A stretch of DNA of 64,000 bases from Seminavis robusta. Its lineage: Eukaryota > Bacillariophyta > Bacillariophyceae > Naviculales > Naviculaceae. This document shows positions 1 to 10,937 of this stretch, piece after piece. Made by a program: the position numbers and the translations under genes. Under the pieces are notes generated by a model. That model was not told the origin of the DNA. It was given only the letters and a program-made list of their open reading frames with translations, and did not search any database. Positions within the stretch are counted from its first letter, which is position 1. Each line of letters starts with the position of its first letter. The DNA is taken from the NCBI GenBank assembly GCA_903772945.1, contig CAICTM010000222.1:25406-89405 (forward strand), in the 5' to 3' direction.

Positions 1-1026
1 CCAGCTTTGCTTGCAGCACCTGGCCTGATAGCAATAAAGGCCAGATCATTGCTGCCCAGATAGCCTACTAGTACTAAATGTAATACCTGAATGATTCAAT
101 CGAATCGTAGGAGGGCGGCCATACCGTGGTATTGCTAGGAGTATTGACATTCGTGGGACCACTTACCCGTAGTACCGCGGTGCGTCTAGCTAGCCCAAAC
201 CTTGCCACCAGTAGTAGCTCGTACTGAAAGTACTGTGACAAAGAGTGTCCCACCCGAGGGACGAGCTTAAGTGCCCTGGTCGCACTGCTACATGCTTGAC
301 TTGTCCAGAACTGTAGGAAAGCCTTGCAGATCCCGAAAAGATTGATCCTACAATGCACGAAAAGCAACATGCATTGGGTGGCGGGGGTCGGTTCGGACAG
401 ATCAAGAGCTTACAAGCAAATCTCCAAGGCAGTCAGTAGGTGGTTCGAGCTACCAGTACACGGTGCTGATGAACTGACAGGCTGCGATTTCATAGACGCA
501 CCGAGGATTAGGTAGAAACTAAGGGTACGGAGGCGATGCTACCGGTACGGGGCAAACGATAGTTCCTTCCCAAAGTAATACGATGAGTCAAATGGGACAA
601 CTACTTGTCTTGGACAAGAGCAGAGAATCCAGATCTTTTGTACGGAAGCAACGATCGATTGCCTGATTTCAAACGAGTCAAAGACTGTCCAGGTTGCTCG
701 ACCACTAAAGCCAAATCTTAGAGAACGAATTCAAAGGGGGTTCTAGAGCAGGGAAGATATCTAGCTAGCTAGGGAAGCATGTGAGGGCCAAGCTTAGGCA
801 AAGAAAGGTCAAATCCGGGACTGCGTTTCGTGGGATCATGGGTGATAAAATGAGGACCAGCTAGGGGGCCAAGGGCGAACTTGCTTCGTACCACGTCATA
901 TCCATAGCATCCATTCATCCATGGCATATGGCACGACCATTCCATCACGACAAGACTCGAGACTGGGCTGGCTGTGCAGGACAGCACCTGCGCCGTCCTC
1001 ATATCACCTTCTCCCTTGTTCTCCTT
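1..1026. other. Gene-free stretch
   Basis: I see no credible gene. The short ORFs on both strands lack family resemblance. The right end should include the 3' untranslated region of the minus-strand gene that stops at 1027. CTAGCTAG-type palindromes occur near 760-775. Confidence 0.5.
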
Positions 1027-2751
1027 TTAGCCACAATTGAAGCAAAAGGGGCCACCCTCCGACAGGACAGGATCAGAAGTATTGGGACAATTGGTGTGCC
1101 GGAACATTTGTTTCACGGAAACGTTGGCTGGCAACAATGACACCCAGGAACAGAGATTTTGAGAAAAGTTGGACGCATTCTTAAAGGCAAAGCTGAGATC
1201 CGTGACAGACGATACATTCCAACCAGAAATATCTTGATTGAATTGTTTTGCTTCTTCAAATGTCTGCACCATCGACTGGACTCGAGAGACATCCCATGTA
1301 TTCAAGGGACTGTTGAATTTGGCAGCTTCTTCAAAGGCACTGTTCATGTTGGTGAGGGAACCAACCTGCCATCGGGAGAGATCTTGGTCAAAGCTGCGAG
1401 CGTCTTCGAATGCCTTGTGAAGAGTCTTGAGCTTTCGGGTATCCCATGCTGACAGATCTTCATTGAATTGAGTGGCACGGTCGGCAAACTGGCCAATATT
1501 GACTAGCTTGGCAGTGTTCCAATTGGAGATATTTGCTTGTTGTTGCACATTGCTTTTTCGAAACAACTGATTGAAGGACTGAACATTGGAAACATCCCAG
1601 GAGCTCAAATCCAGTGGATCCTCTTGGCTCCATCGAGTGGACATGAACATAGCCTTCAAGCTCACCATGGCAGTCATGTTCCAATGATGGATTCCCCATG
1701 CAGACGACAGATTCTGAACCCCACGGAATGTTTCTTCCATGTCTTGTGCATGGGACATGTCCCACCCCCCAATGGCAGGAGACCATTTAGCAGCCTGTTC
1801 AGTGATATGGTTTGCTTGATCCGCATTGAGATTGGGGTCTCGCATTCTACCTATCTGAAAGGCAAATGAAAATCTTCGAAGCTTAGTGACGCACCACGTA
1901 CCAATGGGCCATCCATAATGTTCTGAGATACTCGAATTGGGACTGTCATCAGCGATGTAGGCATCAATGGCATCATGTAGATCTTGTGAGGACTGGAAGC
2001 ATGTCTCTTCTTGGGAAGCATTTGAGGTTGAGTTTAGGATGGTGTTATTGTTGACCAACACAAGATCCTCGACTGGCCCATCGTTCGTTTTCCTGGTGTC
2101 GGCATTACTCTGCATCATCATAAAGAGCAAGACCACAATTGTAGTCACTAGAGCCAGTATGATTGTCAGTCCAACAGCTAGCCATGCAACTCGAGTACCA
2201 GTAGTGTTACGTGAGCAGCCAGTAGACAAAATCTCATCTTGCTTGGCCTTTTTGCCAGCAACAATCTCCTCTGCGACCACTACGATATCGGAGTCATTGC
2301 TAGTGGTTGCAGGAGAAGTTGCCGCATCAGGAGTGTTGTCCTCCACCTCCATGTCGACAACTACATGAGCTTCCACCAGGTGGTGATCTTGATCTTGAGT
2401 GTTGTTCCCATCACTTTCCATAGTTGTGTCCGTCGCAGTGGCATGGGCGGCTAAAGCAGGGAAACCGTCGGTGCCAGAGGCGGCGGGGCGGGAACGAAAG
2501 GATTGAACGGCAAAGGCACCTGGACAACCATCAGCAACCAAAGTATCGTTTGTCTGGGGGAGCGGCAACGGTTGGATACCAGCTGTTACCGATGATGCAT
2601 CGTTGTCCTGGTTGCCATCATTCATTTCCAAGATTATCTCCTGCTTGGGATTCTTGCCATCTTCATCAGGCTTGACGTTGGGATCATATTGGCTGAGCTC
2701 CATTATTCTTTTGACAGCTCTTTTGACTCGGTTTCGAGGATCGTAGAGCAT
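1027..2751 (-). CDS. DUF285 (BspA-like) type-II membrane protein, copy 1
   Basis: A single-exon gene of 574 residues. The start is the ATG at 2751; a second in-frame Met follows at residue 17. The acidic, S/T-rich N-terminus (1-187) is predicted cytosolic. A single membrane helix spans about 188-213. The ectodomain opens with a Cys/Trp module (GWPIGTWC) and continues with about seven DUF285 repeats of the form F-N/D-x-D-L/I-S-x-W-D/N-V-S-x-V. It ends in CPNTSDPVLSEGGPFCFNC. DUF285 is a leucine-rich-like repeat first known from bacterial surface proteins and is expanded in diatoms. The cytosolic part carries GAFAVQS (79-85) and LVEAHVV (125-131), which recur in the other membrane proteins here. 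N-x-S/T sites are frequent in the ectodomain. A surface recognition or adhesion role is inference. Paralogues lie at 12488-14251 and 16851-18743. Confidence 0.85.
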   Translation of the reverse strand: MLYDPRNRVKRAVKRIMELSQYDPNVKPDEDGKNPKQEIILEMNDGNQDNDASSVTAGIQPLPLPQTNDTLVADGCPGAFAVQSFRSRPAASGTDGFPALAAHATATDTTMESDGNNTQDQDHHLVEAHVVVDMEVEDNTPDAATSPATTSNDSDIVVVAEEIVAGKKAKQDEILSTGCSRNTTGTRVAWLAVGLTIILALVTTIVVLLFMMMQSNADTRKTNDGPVEDLVLVNNNTILNSTSNASQEETCFQSSQDLHDAIDAYIADDSPNSSISEHYGWPIGTWCVTKLRRFSFAFQIGRMRDPNLNADQANHITEQAAKWSPAIGGWDMSHAQDMEETFRGVQNLSSAWGIHHWNMTAMVSLKAMFMSTRWSQEDPLDLSSWDVSNVQSFNQLFRKSNVQQQANISNWNTAKLVNIGQFADRATQFNEDLSAWDTRKLKTLHKAFEDARSFDQDLSRWQVGSLTNMNSAFEEAAKFNSPLNTWDVSRVQSMVQTFEEAKQFNQDISGWNVSSVTDLSFAFKNASNFSQNLCSWVSLLPANVSVKQMFRHTNCPNTSDPVLSEGGPFCFNCG

Positions 2752-3173
2752 ATGAGGACAGGATGGAGAAGCGAGTTACGATGTGGCTTATTAGATCTAC
2801 ATGTAGCTACTAGATGGAGAGGACAGGTGGGGTTTTGGTTTTTATCAGCATGTGCTCCCTGCGCCTCCCGCAAAGAGGCAAAGAGATTGGCGCAGCTAAC
2901 GGGGAACACTCTACCAGCCGCCCTACTAAGTCTTCATGCTCTTCATGCTGTGTTTCAGTGTTCAGTGTCTTGGAAGCAATGTCCCAGAGTCATAGATCAT
3001 TTAGAGAACAACTGTATTTATTTGTTAGGAGAGAGTCTCCTCTGTGGCAACTGTCGTTCGAAAGTCCTCGCATTTGCCCGTTCCTCTTTGATCATCTTCG
3101 GTCCAATTTTGGTCCAGTGGGTGCAGTCTTACCAACACAGCTACCGGCACACCAATAACCCACCCAGCTACCG

Positions 3174-3203
3174 TATCTATCTATCTATCTATCTATCTAT
3201 CTA
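3174..3203. repeat. (TATC)n microsatellite
   Basis: Thirty bases of perfect tetranucleotide repeat, about 7.5 units, upstream of DUF285 copy 1. Confidence 0.9.
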
Positions 3204-3266
3204 GTAGACTATCCAACTACTAGCTAGAGTCGTAGTCCCATGGAAAAGGAGGTGGTACCTGGCACT

Positions 3267-3317
3267 GTATCCAATCACTTCGTGTCAGCCAGGAACTGTA
3301 TTTTGACTGCTTTGAGG
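3267..3317 (+). repeat. Dispersed repeat, copy A
   Basis: GTATCCAATCACTTCGTGTC followed by a GCCAGGAACTGTATTTTGACTG-type segment. It matches 5771-5830 with one indel of about 10 bases and scattered substitutions, in the same orientation. Confidence 0.7.
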
Positions 3318-4076
3318 GTACTGCAGCAGAACTAATCACAATATGAGCCGATTGTTACATATTATTAAGCTGCCCGCACCGGTACCACTATCGTCGAAGG
3401 GGTGCGCTCATACCGGTACCGGTAGGATGCATGCGATTTCGTGCACCCAACAAGCAAGATTTCCTATTATAGTTACTTTCCAAAGAATGGTGCAGCGGCG
3501 ATGCCACTGCAGCCACAAAACAATTCCACCGGACGGACTCGAGTTCAGCCGAGTTGAGTTTAGTGAAGTGCCAGATCCTACGGTACCAATACTTGACTGA
3601 ACTTGGACAAGAGCATGGAAGCAACGATCTGTTCTGGTCCACACTTGCCTACATGTACATGTAATTCTTCTCCCATCTTCCCCTCGCTTGTCGGCAGTTA
3701 AACCAAAACCTTAACCCTCTACTTAATACAAGTGTCTCATAAGCAAGCTTGCAGTGCTGTTAGTTTTATAATTGTCATAGTGACAAGTTGAGTTGATTGG
3801 CTGACAATGGACACCTCGGAGTACAGTCGTACCCCCGACTTCTGATTGGTGGTTGAGGTGATGAACGGGTGGAAAAAACGCACATACACGTATGAATCGG
3901 AATCGGCATTGCAACAGTTAGCCAGCAGGAAACAACAGTGGGAAACCAAACTGTATTTCGGCAGCTATTTCGGCATTGCAGCGGGAAGCCAAGCCATCAC
4001 AAATAAATCCAACAAGTATCATAGCTAGCTAGTAGTAGCTATAGTAATACCAACCAAGCCAAGCCAAGCCGTGAAG

Positions 4077-5624
4077 ATGAGATATACCGGTACTAGACTG
4101 AGGCCTGTGTTGGCAGCAGCACTCATGGCCACAGTGCTGCTCCTCCACTGTTCTTTGTCTTTGCCCTGCTGCGAGGCATTTGTTCCATCTCCAATCATTC
4201 GGCAGCACTCTACTAGTACTACTAGCAGCACTGCCTTGTCAGCACTCCAAGTTGATGTTGGTGAACAGGATGACAAGAACAACAAACTTAAGTTTACTTC
4301 AGCTGACAATGTTAACATCAAACTTGTTCCTGTTGCTGCTGCAAGTGCTGCAAGTGCTGCTGCCATGACAATCATAGTACAACAAGTACCCTCTCTCGAT
4401 CTCTCGCTCCATGACAACCCCATTGTCTTGTCTCTTGTGGCCGCCGTGGTTGGTGTGTTGACCGTGTCTTCTGCCACGGCACTGCTGGATCACTGCATGT
4501 CTACATCTACAGTCTATGACTCGCAATCAGAGCAATTCGATCAAGGCACCTTCCTGGGACGCTACTGCAAAATGCTTTTCCTGTGTGATCCAAGACTCTT
4601 GCTCTATTCACAAGAACAGGTCAGACACTACCAAGACATGGCTTATGGTAATTGTGGCAGTGACACTAGTACTAGAAGTGATACCAGTAGTGAACACACA
4701 GATTGTGAATTGTGGCACGCCAAACGGATTGCGGATTCCGCACTCAACAGCAATGGAGACTGGATTCCACGGCCCTTTCGCATGTCCGGTTACTTGCCCT
4801 ATAATGGACCCATTTGCATTGCCATGCTGGCAACAGCAGCAAGTAGCAGCCCTTCTACTGGTACTCTGCTCTTCTGGTCCTGGCTCAATCAGAGTCAAAA
4901 TGCATTGGTCAACTTTTACAATCGCAATACCGGTACAACCTCCAATTCAAATTCAAAAACAAATTCAACAACACAAGTCAATAACGCCATGCTACAGAGT
5001 TATGCCGTCGCCGTGGGGTCCGCGCTGCTTGTGGCATTTGCACTCTCGCAATATGTACAAACACACTTTGAGGGCGATCAGGCGCAACAACTTTTGCGCA
5101 TGGTATCCTTTCCCAGTGCCGTTGTCGCCAGCAGTCTCAATTGTTTCTTTGTGCGCAGTCCAGAACTCAAGACGGGGGTGTCCTTGATGGTGCCAGTAGT
5201 GCACACAAATGATACTACCAGTACTAATAGTGATCAAAATGACTGCAAGTTGCAGACGGTCCTGCCAGGAGAAACTTCCCTGGTCGCTGCATCCAAGGGC
5301 GTTTACACGACAACCGCCTCTAGAGCCATTCTACAAATGCCAACCTTTTTCATTCCACCCATGCTCATGAGTACTCCCATGATTCAACAATACTTGCAAA
5401 ATGATCCAGCACTACAACTACAACATGACATTGTAAACATGGAACTACCCATCACCACATTTCTATTGCTCGTCAGTTTTGGCATGGGATTGCCGGCATG
5501 TGTGGGATTCTTTCCCCAAATGATGACCATACAGGCCAGCGAGGTCGAGCAGCAGTATCAAGACTTGGTAGATCCAACCACGGGAGCGCCCTACACCGAG
5601 TTTACTTTTAACAAGGGATTGTAA
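4077..5624 (+). CDS. Sideroflexin-family transporter with plastid-type presequence
   Basis: A protein of 515 residues. The start is the ATG at 4077; the GTG six bases upstream is rejected. Family landmarks occur in order: FLGRYCKMLFLCDPR (159-173), PRPFRMSGYLPYNGP (231-245), NQSQNALVNFYNRN (271-284), AASKGVYTTTASRAI (404-418), then the LPACVGFFPQ block (472-481). Sideroflexins are multi-pass carriers of the mitochondrial inner membrane; some transport serine. Here the family core begins near 155. It is preceded by a hydrophobic signal (about 8-32), an EA|FVPS junction at 33-38 resembling the diatom ASAFAP plastid cleavage motif, an S/T-rich stretch, and two further hydrophobic segments (82-103, 115-137). 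Low-complexity insertions at about 286-302 and 376-390 are unusual. The family call is firm. Plastid or complex-plastid membrane location is inference from the presequence. Confidence 0.9.
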   Translation: MRYTGTRLRPVLAAALMATVLLLHCSLSLPCCEAFVPSPIIRQHSTSTTSSTALSALQVDVGEQDDKNNKLKFTSADNVNIKLVPVAAASAASAAAMTIIVQQVPSLDLSLHDNPIVLSLVAAVVGVLTVSSATALLDHCMSTSTVYDSQSEQFDQGTFLGRYCKMLFLCDPRLLLYSQEQVRHYQDMAYGNCGSDTSTRSDTSSEHTDCELWHAKRIADSALNSNGDWIPRPFRMSGYLPYNGPICIAMLATAASSSPSTGTLLFWSWLNQSQNALVNFYNRNTGTTSNSNSKTNSTTQVNNAMLQSYAVAVGSALLVAFALSQYVQTHFEGDQAQQLLRMVSFPSAVVASSLNCFFVRSPELKTGVSLMVPVVHTNDTTSTNSDQNDCKLQTVLPGETSLVAASKGVYTTTASRAILQMPTFFIPPMLMSTPMIQQYLQNDPALQLQHDIVNMELPITTFLLLVSFGMGLPACVGFFPQMMTIQASEVEQQYQDLVDPTTGAPYTEFTFNKGL

Positions 5625-5770
5625 ATATTTAGCTAACTAACTAACCAGGGCAACAACAAAAGCAGCGATTTCGACAAGCAAGGTTTCTTCCGAAGAACAC
5701 GTATACATGTCGCTCCTCCTTATTAATCGTTAGTTGCCTCGGGAGTCGGTGTGGAATCGCTCTGCCATTG

Positions 5771-5830
5771 GTATCCAATCTCTTCGTGTCCGTTACCGTA
5801 GCCCATAGCCAGAAACTGTGTTTTGACTGC
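5771..5830 (+). repeat. Dispersed repeat, copy B
   Basis: Same orientation and order as 3267-3317 (GTATCCAATC, CTTCGTGTC, AGCCAGAAACTGTGTTTTGACTG). It lies just ahead of the DUF285 fragment, so repeat and fragment may have been duplicated together. Confidence 0.7.
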
Positions 5831-5886
5831 CCGTCTCCCCAGCTGTGATGATGTGAGGATAGCAGCACTTAACACAAGCAGTCGAT

Positions 5887-5976
5887 CCCCAGGTGCAGAG
5901 ATTTTGAGAAAGCTGGCGCATTCTTGAAGGCCAGGCCAGGCCAAGAACAGCTAGAAGACACATTCCAACCAGAAAT
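5887..5976 (-). pseudogene. DUF285 gene fragment
   Basis: About 90 bases match the antisense of the last DUF285 repeats of copy 1 (about 1143-1235). Shared blocks include AGAGATTTTGAGAAA, GCGCATTCTT and ACATTCCAACCAGAAAT. The middle is scrambled and no frame is open. It is a relic of a duplication of the 3' part of a DUF285 gene, not a working gene. Confidence 0.7.
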
Positions 5977-6561
5977 TATCAACCCGCAAGCACTGGACAG
6001 TTATAAAGGTACATGATTGAAATGGCAAGAATTTAAAAAGCTGGCAGGGATCTGCAATAGCAATGGGCACAGAAGTAGCAACAACTAACTGCAATGTGAG
6101 GGGAGCCCTTGAACACACCTTCAGATTCGATTCTGTAGAGGCAGTCGTGCCTTCACCGTATCCTGGAGAGCCTACATATTATTTATTTATTTATCTGGAT
6201 CGTTCCGTGGTATTCCTGGAACAGCTCTGGAATGCAACGCTGCATGTACATGAACTAGAGTACCAGTATTGGTGGCAAGTTGGGAAGCCGTCGTCAAGCT
6301 AGCCTTCTTGCTAGCAGGTCTTACTGTCTTACTCTGTGATCCTCCCTGCCCTCCCTTGACACATTTTCCTGCTTTGGCTTTGAGGTTTCTCTGCTTCCTC
6401 GGTTGTTCGGCTTGCATCCTGCCCTCCTCCTCTGCAACCCATCCTCACCATCGTCCCATAAAACAAGATACTACGGGGGTTTGGAGTAGGTAGATTATCT
6501 CCTCCCAAGACTCTTGCTTCATACTAGGTAGGAAGATACACTAGCACTGCTAACAGTGACC

Positions 6562-7260
6562 ATGCGAACTGAAGCCTACGCTCCACCCAGGAGTAGCCTG
6601 GATGGCTTTATCCTGCGACGCCTCCAAGAATCTGCCGCAAAACAATGGAGCATTAGCGAAGAATCCTTAAAGAGCAGCAGTACAAAAGTCACCCAAGACA
6701 GCAGTATTAGTGCTATTTCATGGGGTGATTGTTCTTCTGATCATTCTCATTGCAGAAATCGGAGTCAAATGTGTGTGTCCTTTCAAGAAGAGCCCAGTGT
6801 ACTGCTTATTCCACCGATTCCTGAAGAAGACATGGACACACTGTTTTACAGTCAAGACGACCATGAGGACATGATGGACGATGCCGAAATGGTGGCCAAA
6901 GGATGGATGAGTCAAGAAGATACCTTACGTGGTTTGGAACGATTCTCGGCTGAGGGACGCCTTCTCACCCAAGAACAACGACACACCGTCATTTCCACTG
7001 TATTGGAAGAACAACGAAAACTCTGGGAAGAGAGGTTTGTCTTTGGCGTGGATCAACAAAAAGTATTGGCCAAAGTCTCTCGACGCCTATCAACCAATTG
7101 CCAAGACTTGGCTTACCAAAGAGCCTACCAAGATGAATTGGAGAGTTTGCCTCGACAAACAACAAAACAGAAAAAACAGCAAGCACCAGTAGGGCTGCTC
7201 TCTCGAGTGTCCACCATCTTCACGAACGCCACACACAACAACAAGGGGTGCCACCGCTAG
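6562..7260 (+). CDS. Diatom-type hypothetical protein (RGLE motif)
   Basis: A protein of 232 residues from the ATG at 6562; the longer frame begins at a GTG and is not used. It is soluble, with no signal or membrane segment. The N-terminal half is S/T-rich and acidic around residues 84-117. The C-terminal half contains EDTLRGLERFSAEGRL, then QRHTVISTVLEEQRKLW, then a predicted helix ending in a basic tail. From memory, a W-x-EDxRGLE plus V-L-x-EQ pattern is common in diatom-specific proteins of unknown function. I assign no function. It is flanked by spacers and shows no operon-like link. Confidence 0.7.
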   Translation: MRTEAYAPPRSSLDGFILRRLQESAAKQWSISEESLKSSSTKVTQDSSISAISWGDCSSDHSHCRNRSQMCVSFQEEPSVLLIPPIPEEDMDTLFYSQDDHEDMMDDAEMVAKGWMSQEDTLRGLERFSAEGRLLTQEQRHTVISTVLEEQRKLWEERFVFGVDQQKVLAKVSRRLSTNCQDLAYQRAYQDELESLPRQTTKQKKQQAPVGLLSRVSTIFTNATHNNKGCHR

Positions 7261-7959
7261 TACAAGCTGATGAATCATGGCCATTTTCTTGCTCACTTCC
7301 AAGGGCAAATCTTGCTTTGGATTGCCGCCAGCTCCATCAGGTTTGCTATTACTACATGTACCGGTAGAATCACAAGGGACGGCTTCATTTTTCTTCGGGT
7401 TGTGTATGACGAGGCGAGGAAGGTGTGAAGAGCTCGCCCTTTCGCATGAAGCTTCTGCATGGCAATCGATGATCGAGCCGCACCTCGTACCACTACTGGT
7501 ACCATAACGGTGGGGGGAATGTATATTTGCAGGATTTATTGAGATATTTTACAACTAAGTCCTTTTCAGGATTTCAGTTTTCAACAGTTAGAGTTAGTTG
7601 TTGCCAGGATTTATTGCAAATCTTCTCGATTGATCCGCCGCACCTTCGGGCCGCCAACAATTTTGGGCTGTGGGAGAAGGGGCTACGAGGGCGAAAGCGG
7701 TAGAAGGCAGTAATGTGATTGGCTAATCAACCTATGACATCAGCAAATGCGTCAGCAAAGATTCAAATATACTTAACGTACCATTTATAAAGATTACAGG
7801 GCAAGTGAGCTATCAATTACGTATCTTCTTGTTTCTGTTTTCGCGAAAGAAGGATTCCGTTGAAGAAGATCGACCATGACATGCTGCCGCTCGCAAACTC
7901 GCAAACTCGACAGTCATTATCTCAGCCAAAAAAGCGAGTAGCAGCAGCAAAAGATCATC
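7261..7959. other. Upstream region of the transposase-like gene
   Basis: No gene seen. A TATA-like TTTATAAAG lies near 7786, about 175 bases before the ATG at 7960, and may be the core promoter. I looked for terminal inverted repeats shared with 11.7-12.2 kb and found none. Confidence 0.4.
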
Positions 7960-10877
7960 ATGGATAACAGAACAACAACAGCAGCAGCTACCACAACTGG
8001 CGCTGCCACAACAGCAACAGGAATGGGATGCCAAAGTCAACAGAGGAACTCGCAACAGAAGAGAGCATATCAACTCGCCTCCAACAACAACAACAGATCC
8101 AAGAGAGCCAGAGAAGAAGGACCCCAAACAACACTGGGAGGAGAGGTAGCAGAAGTCTTTGATCCACTCAAGAAGTGTGTCATCTGTAAGGCCAGACATC
8201 TTGGTTTCAGAGTCCCAAAAAGATCACACCACGTTCTCTGTATTAAGAATACAGTAACAAGAGGAAGAGGAGATTTGAATGAGCTGACAATGGAAACCAT
8301 CAGAGAGAGCAGAAGACTTACAAGGTATTTCAGTGCTCCTCTTCCACTGAATGAGAGAGGAAGCTGGAAGCACTCAACAAAGGAGAATGGAGACGCCTTC
8401 TTTGCTGCTAGAACAAACACCGCCAAACCAAATCAGAGCCGACAACAGAAGAAATCCACAACCAACACAACTCCAGTAGCTCTTTGTCAAAAGGTAACCA
8501 CTCTTGTAAATGATACTGCCTTTGTGAAACAGCACAAGACCAAAGGAGCACCACTGGCAATGCTAGCAATGGCACAAGTAGTGTCAGAATCCATTATTCG
8601 GCCTAAGAATCAGGAGCTATTCAGACAACACCACTTCCAAGGACTCACCATGACAGTTCCCTCCACAGAGGAGCAATTCAAATCTCCACACTACCACTCC
8701 ATTGTTGGCCAGAAACTACTCCTTGTGGACTGGAATCGATGTGGAATTACTGTACCTTGTCCCGATGGAAGATGCTCTGGCCAACTCAAGAATGCGAGGC
8801 ACAACTGGTCCAAGAACAAGACCTTGTTCCCTATCTTTGGCATCACTGGTCCTCCTTCTTGGTGTATAGTCATGTCCATGGTTTGTGGAAGCTGCAACAG
8901 AAGATTCGATGCCAACTCTGCAGAAGTGCTGGTCTCGATCCCAGACCATGCTTCATTGCTCTATCCAGTGGAGTCCAAGTATGCTCTACCTAACAAGGCT
9001 TGTCATTTGGAGCGAACAGCAACAGAAGTATTCGATTCTATCATGTTAACCTATGGAAATGGAGACCTATGCAGCCGACTCATCTACAATGCAATCAACA
9101 GAGAGTATCTTAGCCATGATGTCTTACTTCTCATACTGGCAAGGAAGCGACACTGATCCTGATCCCTTTCTTCAAAAGGATGGCACTTACATACGACAGT
9201 TTCCTCCTCTTGGTGACACCATCCGTGACATCTATGATGCTGGCTGTGCTTCAAACAGGAATCCGTGGAGGATCAGTGACAACCAAAGGCACACAAGAGA
9301 GATCCAAAGTGTCGAGTGCAACAAAGGAATCTTCTGCCAAGACCATACCTTTCAGGTGGTCAAGAACTACTCCAAGAGTCTTGGTGCTGGTGCTGTTTGG
9401 GATGCTGCCACAGAGACTGGTGAGATTGCATGTGCTGTTCTTGTTCCCACCACCAAGACAATCCACTTCTCCCATGCTGCCATGCAGCTAGCAAGGAGGA
9501 GCAACTTCAATCCAGCTGCCATGTACAGCGACACCTGGCCCCACAAGGATGACTATTGGGAGCTGCTCTTTCCAGGTATCGAGGGAAGACTTGGCCTGTT
9601 CCATTATGAGAAAAGGATTCTGTCAACTTTGAGGAAGGGTCACATTGATTACTTTCAAGCAATGGGAGACCTCTTGGACTGCCTCTATGAGTACTCACCA
9701 GATGACTATGAGAAGGTCCTCCATGCTTTGAAACATGGCCTCTTGTCCTCCAATGGCAAGCACTACTCCATGGCAGAGATCTCAGATATGCAAGCCTCCA
9801 AGGTCTTCAGAGCTAGGTACTCCAAGTATCTAAGGAAGAAGATGAGAGAACCAGAGACCATGAGACAGAAGTTGCAACAGTGGTTCTGCAAATACAAGGT
9901 AACTGCCAGTGATGGTAGCCAGCCAGGACAGGGCCGACTGGATTCAGTCAAGAACTTTACCTTGTTTACTTCTGATACCAAGCCAGCAGTAGAGAACTGC
10001 GTTGACAAAGCCGCTCACTTGGCTGATCCACTGCCTTTGGAAGACATGTATGACACGATCCTACCATCACCCAATTCCAAGCACAGCCTGCCAGAGTATC
10101 TGTCAAAGAGAGGAGAATCCAAACTGGAAGCATTCCATGACAAGTTTGCCTATTTTGGCAATAGTGGTATGAGGAGGTCTCTGGCTGATGCACTAAACCT
10201 TGCTGGAACAGCCAGATACAACCTCAAGATTAGACACAAGAGAGCCTTCCTGTCAAGAATCAGTCTGGCAGATAGGAGGTCAATTCCAGCTGGATGGGAA
10301 AAGGTTGTTCCATACTGGAACCATTCAGAGTTGGCTTACCTCAATGAGCTAGCAGTGGCTGTGGGTCTCAATGAACCATTTCCTACTGCAGAGCTACTGC
10401 CACAGGATAATGGAGAGAGGTTCTTTTCAGAGTTCATTGTTGCATTCAAACCACAGCGGCAGAAGTATGCTCCAAATTATTGTTGTCTTTGTGCAGCTTG
10501 CACTGGAGCACCACCGAGTCCACCAGCAATCGAGGCACCAAGTCCACCAGCAATCGATCCACCGACTGCAACAGCAATGGTTCCACCGCCGCCACCACCA
10601 CCACCGCCGCCGCCGCCACCACCACCACCTGCAGTGCCACAAAACAACAAATGCTTATGTTGGTAATTTGATTCTATACCAGCAACAACAACAAATTCAA
10701 ATGATGCAACTTGCCATGCAAATGCGGCAATTCCAACCCATACTGCTATATCCTTTCCAGCCACCTCCTCCACCGAATGGCTGCTGTCAGAGATACTGCC
10801 AGTGGTTGATCAACAGGAGAGGAAGACCACCTCATGATGCCACCTGTCAAACTCGATTGAATGGATATCTGGCATAA
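7960..10877 (+). pseudogene. Zinc-binding DDE transposase-like protein, two frameshifts
   Basis: One protein is spread over three frames. Frame 1 (7960 to about 9120) has an N/Q/T-rich start, a zinc module (CVICKARHLGFRVPKRSHH then C) and two later C-x-x-C or C-x4-C pairs. Frame 2 (from about 9122) continues with SYFSYWQGSD and carries D-HTFQVVKNY (D near 9341) and YSD-TWPHKDDYW (D near 9530), which resemble the first two acids of a DDE catalytic core. After a run of 16 prolines (about 10587-10634), frame 3 holds QQQQQIQMMQLAMQ and ends in CCQRYCQW...GRPPHDATC, a likely zinc tail. Each step equals one extra base. The first junction is not a plausible intron (the GT..AG candidate is 23 bp). 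The proline microsatellite explains the second. I suspect an uncharacterised diatom transposase family; a degenerate copy or assembly errors would look the same. Confidence 0.65.
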
Positions 10878-10937
10878 GAACAGCAATAAATATTTAGGTA
10901 CATTCGATTCATTTCTAATTTAGCAAGTAACTTACAT

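Larger units (their letters stand above)
2752..4076. other. Intergenic spacer with microsatellite and repeat
   Basis: Divergent promoter region between the minus-strand DUF285 gene and the plus-strand sideroflexin. It holds a TATC microsatellite and one copy of a dispersed repeat, both listed separately, plus several GGTACC and TACATGTA palindromes near 3380-3660. No further gene is supported; the ORFs at 2689-3204 and 3343-3600 look random. Confidence 0.5.
5625..6561. other. Intergenic spacer with a gene fragment
   Basis: Contains the second copy of a dispersed repeat and a DUF285 fragment, both listed separately. The rest (about 5980-6560) shows only short ORFs and a TTTATTTATTTAT-type AT-rich run near 6180. 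Confidence 0.5.

Noticed and set aside
3700-3722. Telomere-like CCTTAACCCTCT
   Set aside because: A single imperfect unit, no array.
4025-4477. 150-codon minus-strand ORF over the sideroflexin start
   Set aside because: It overlaps the well-supported sideroflexin and has no family features.
9121-9143. A 23-bp intron joining the two transposase frames
   Set aside because: Far shorter than any other intron here (75 bp or more) and without a usual donor; a one-base step is simpler.
10477-10773. Glycine-rich ORF on the minus strand
   Set aside because: It is the antisense of the poly-proline codons of the transposase-like gene.
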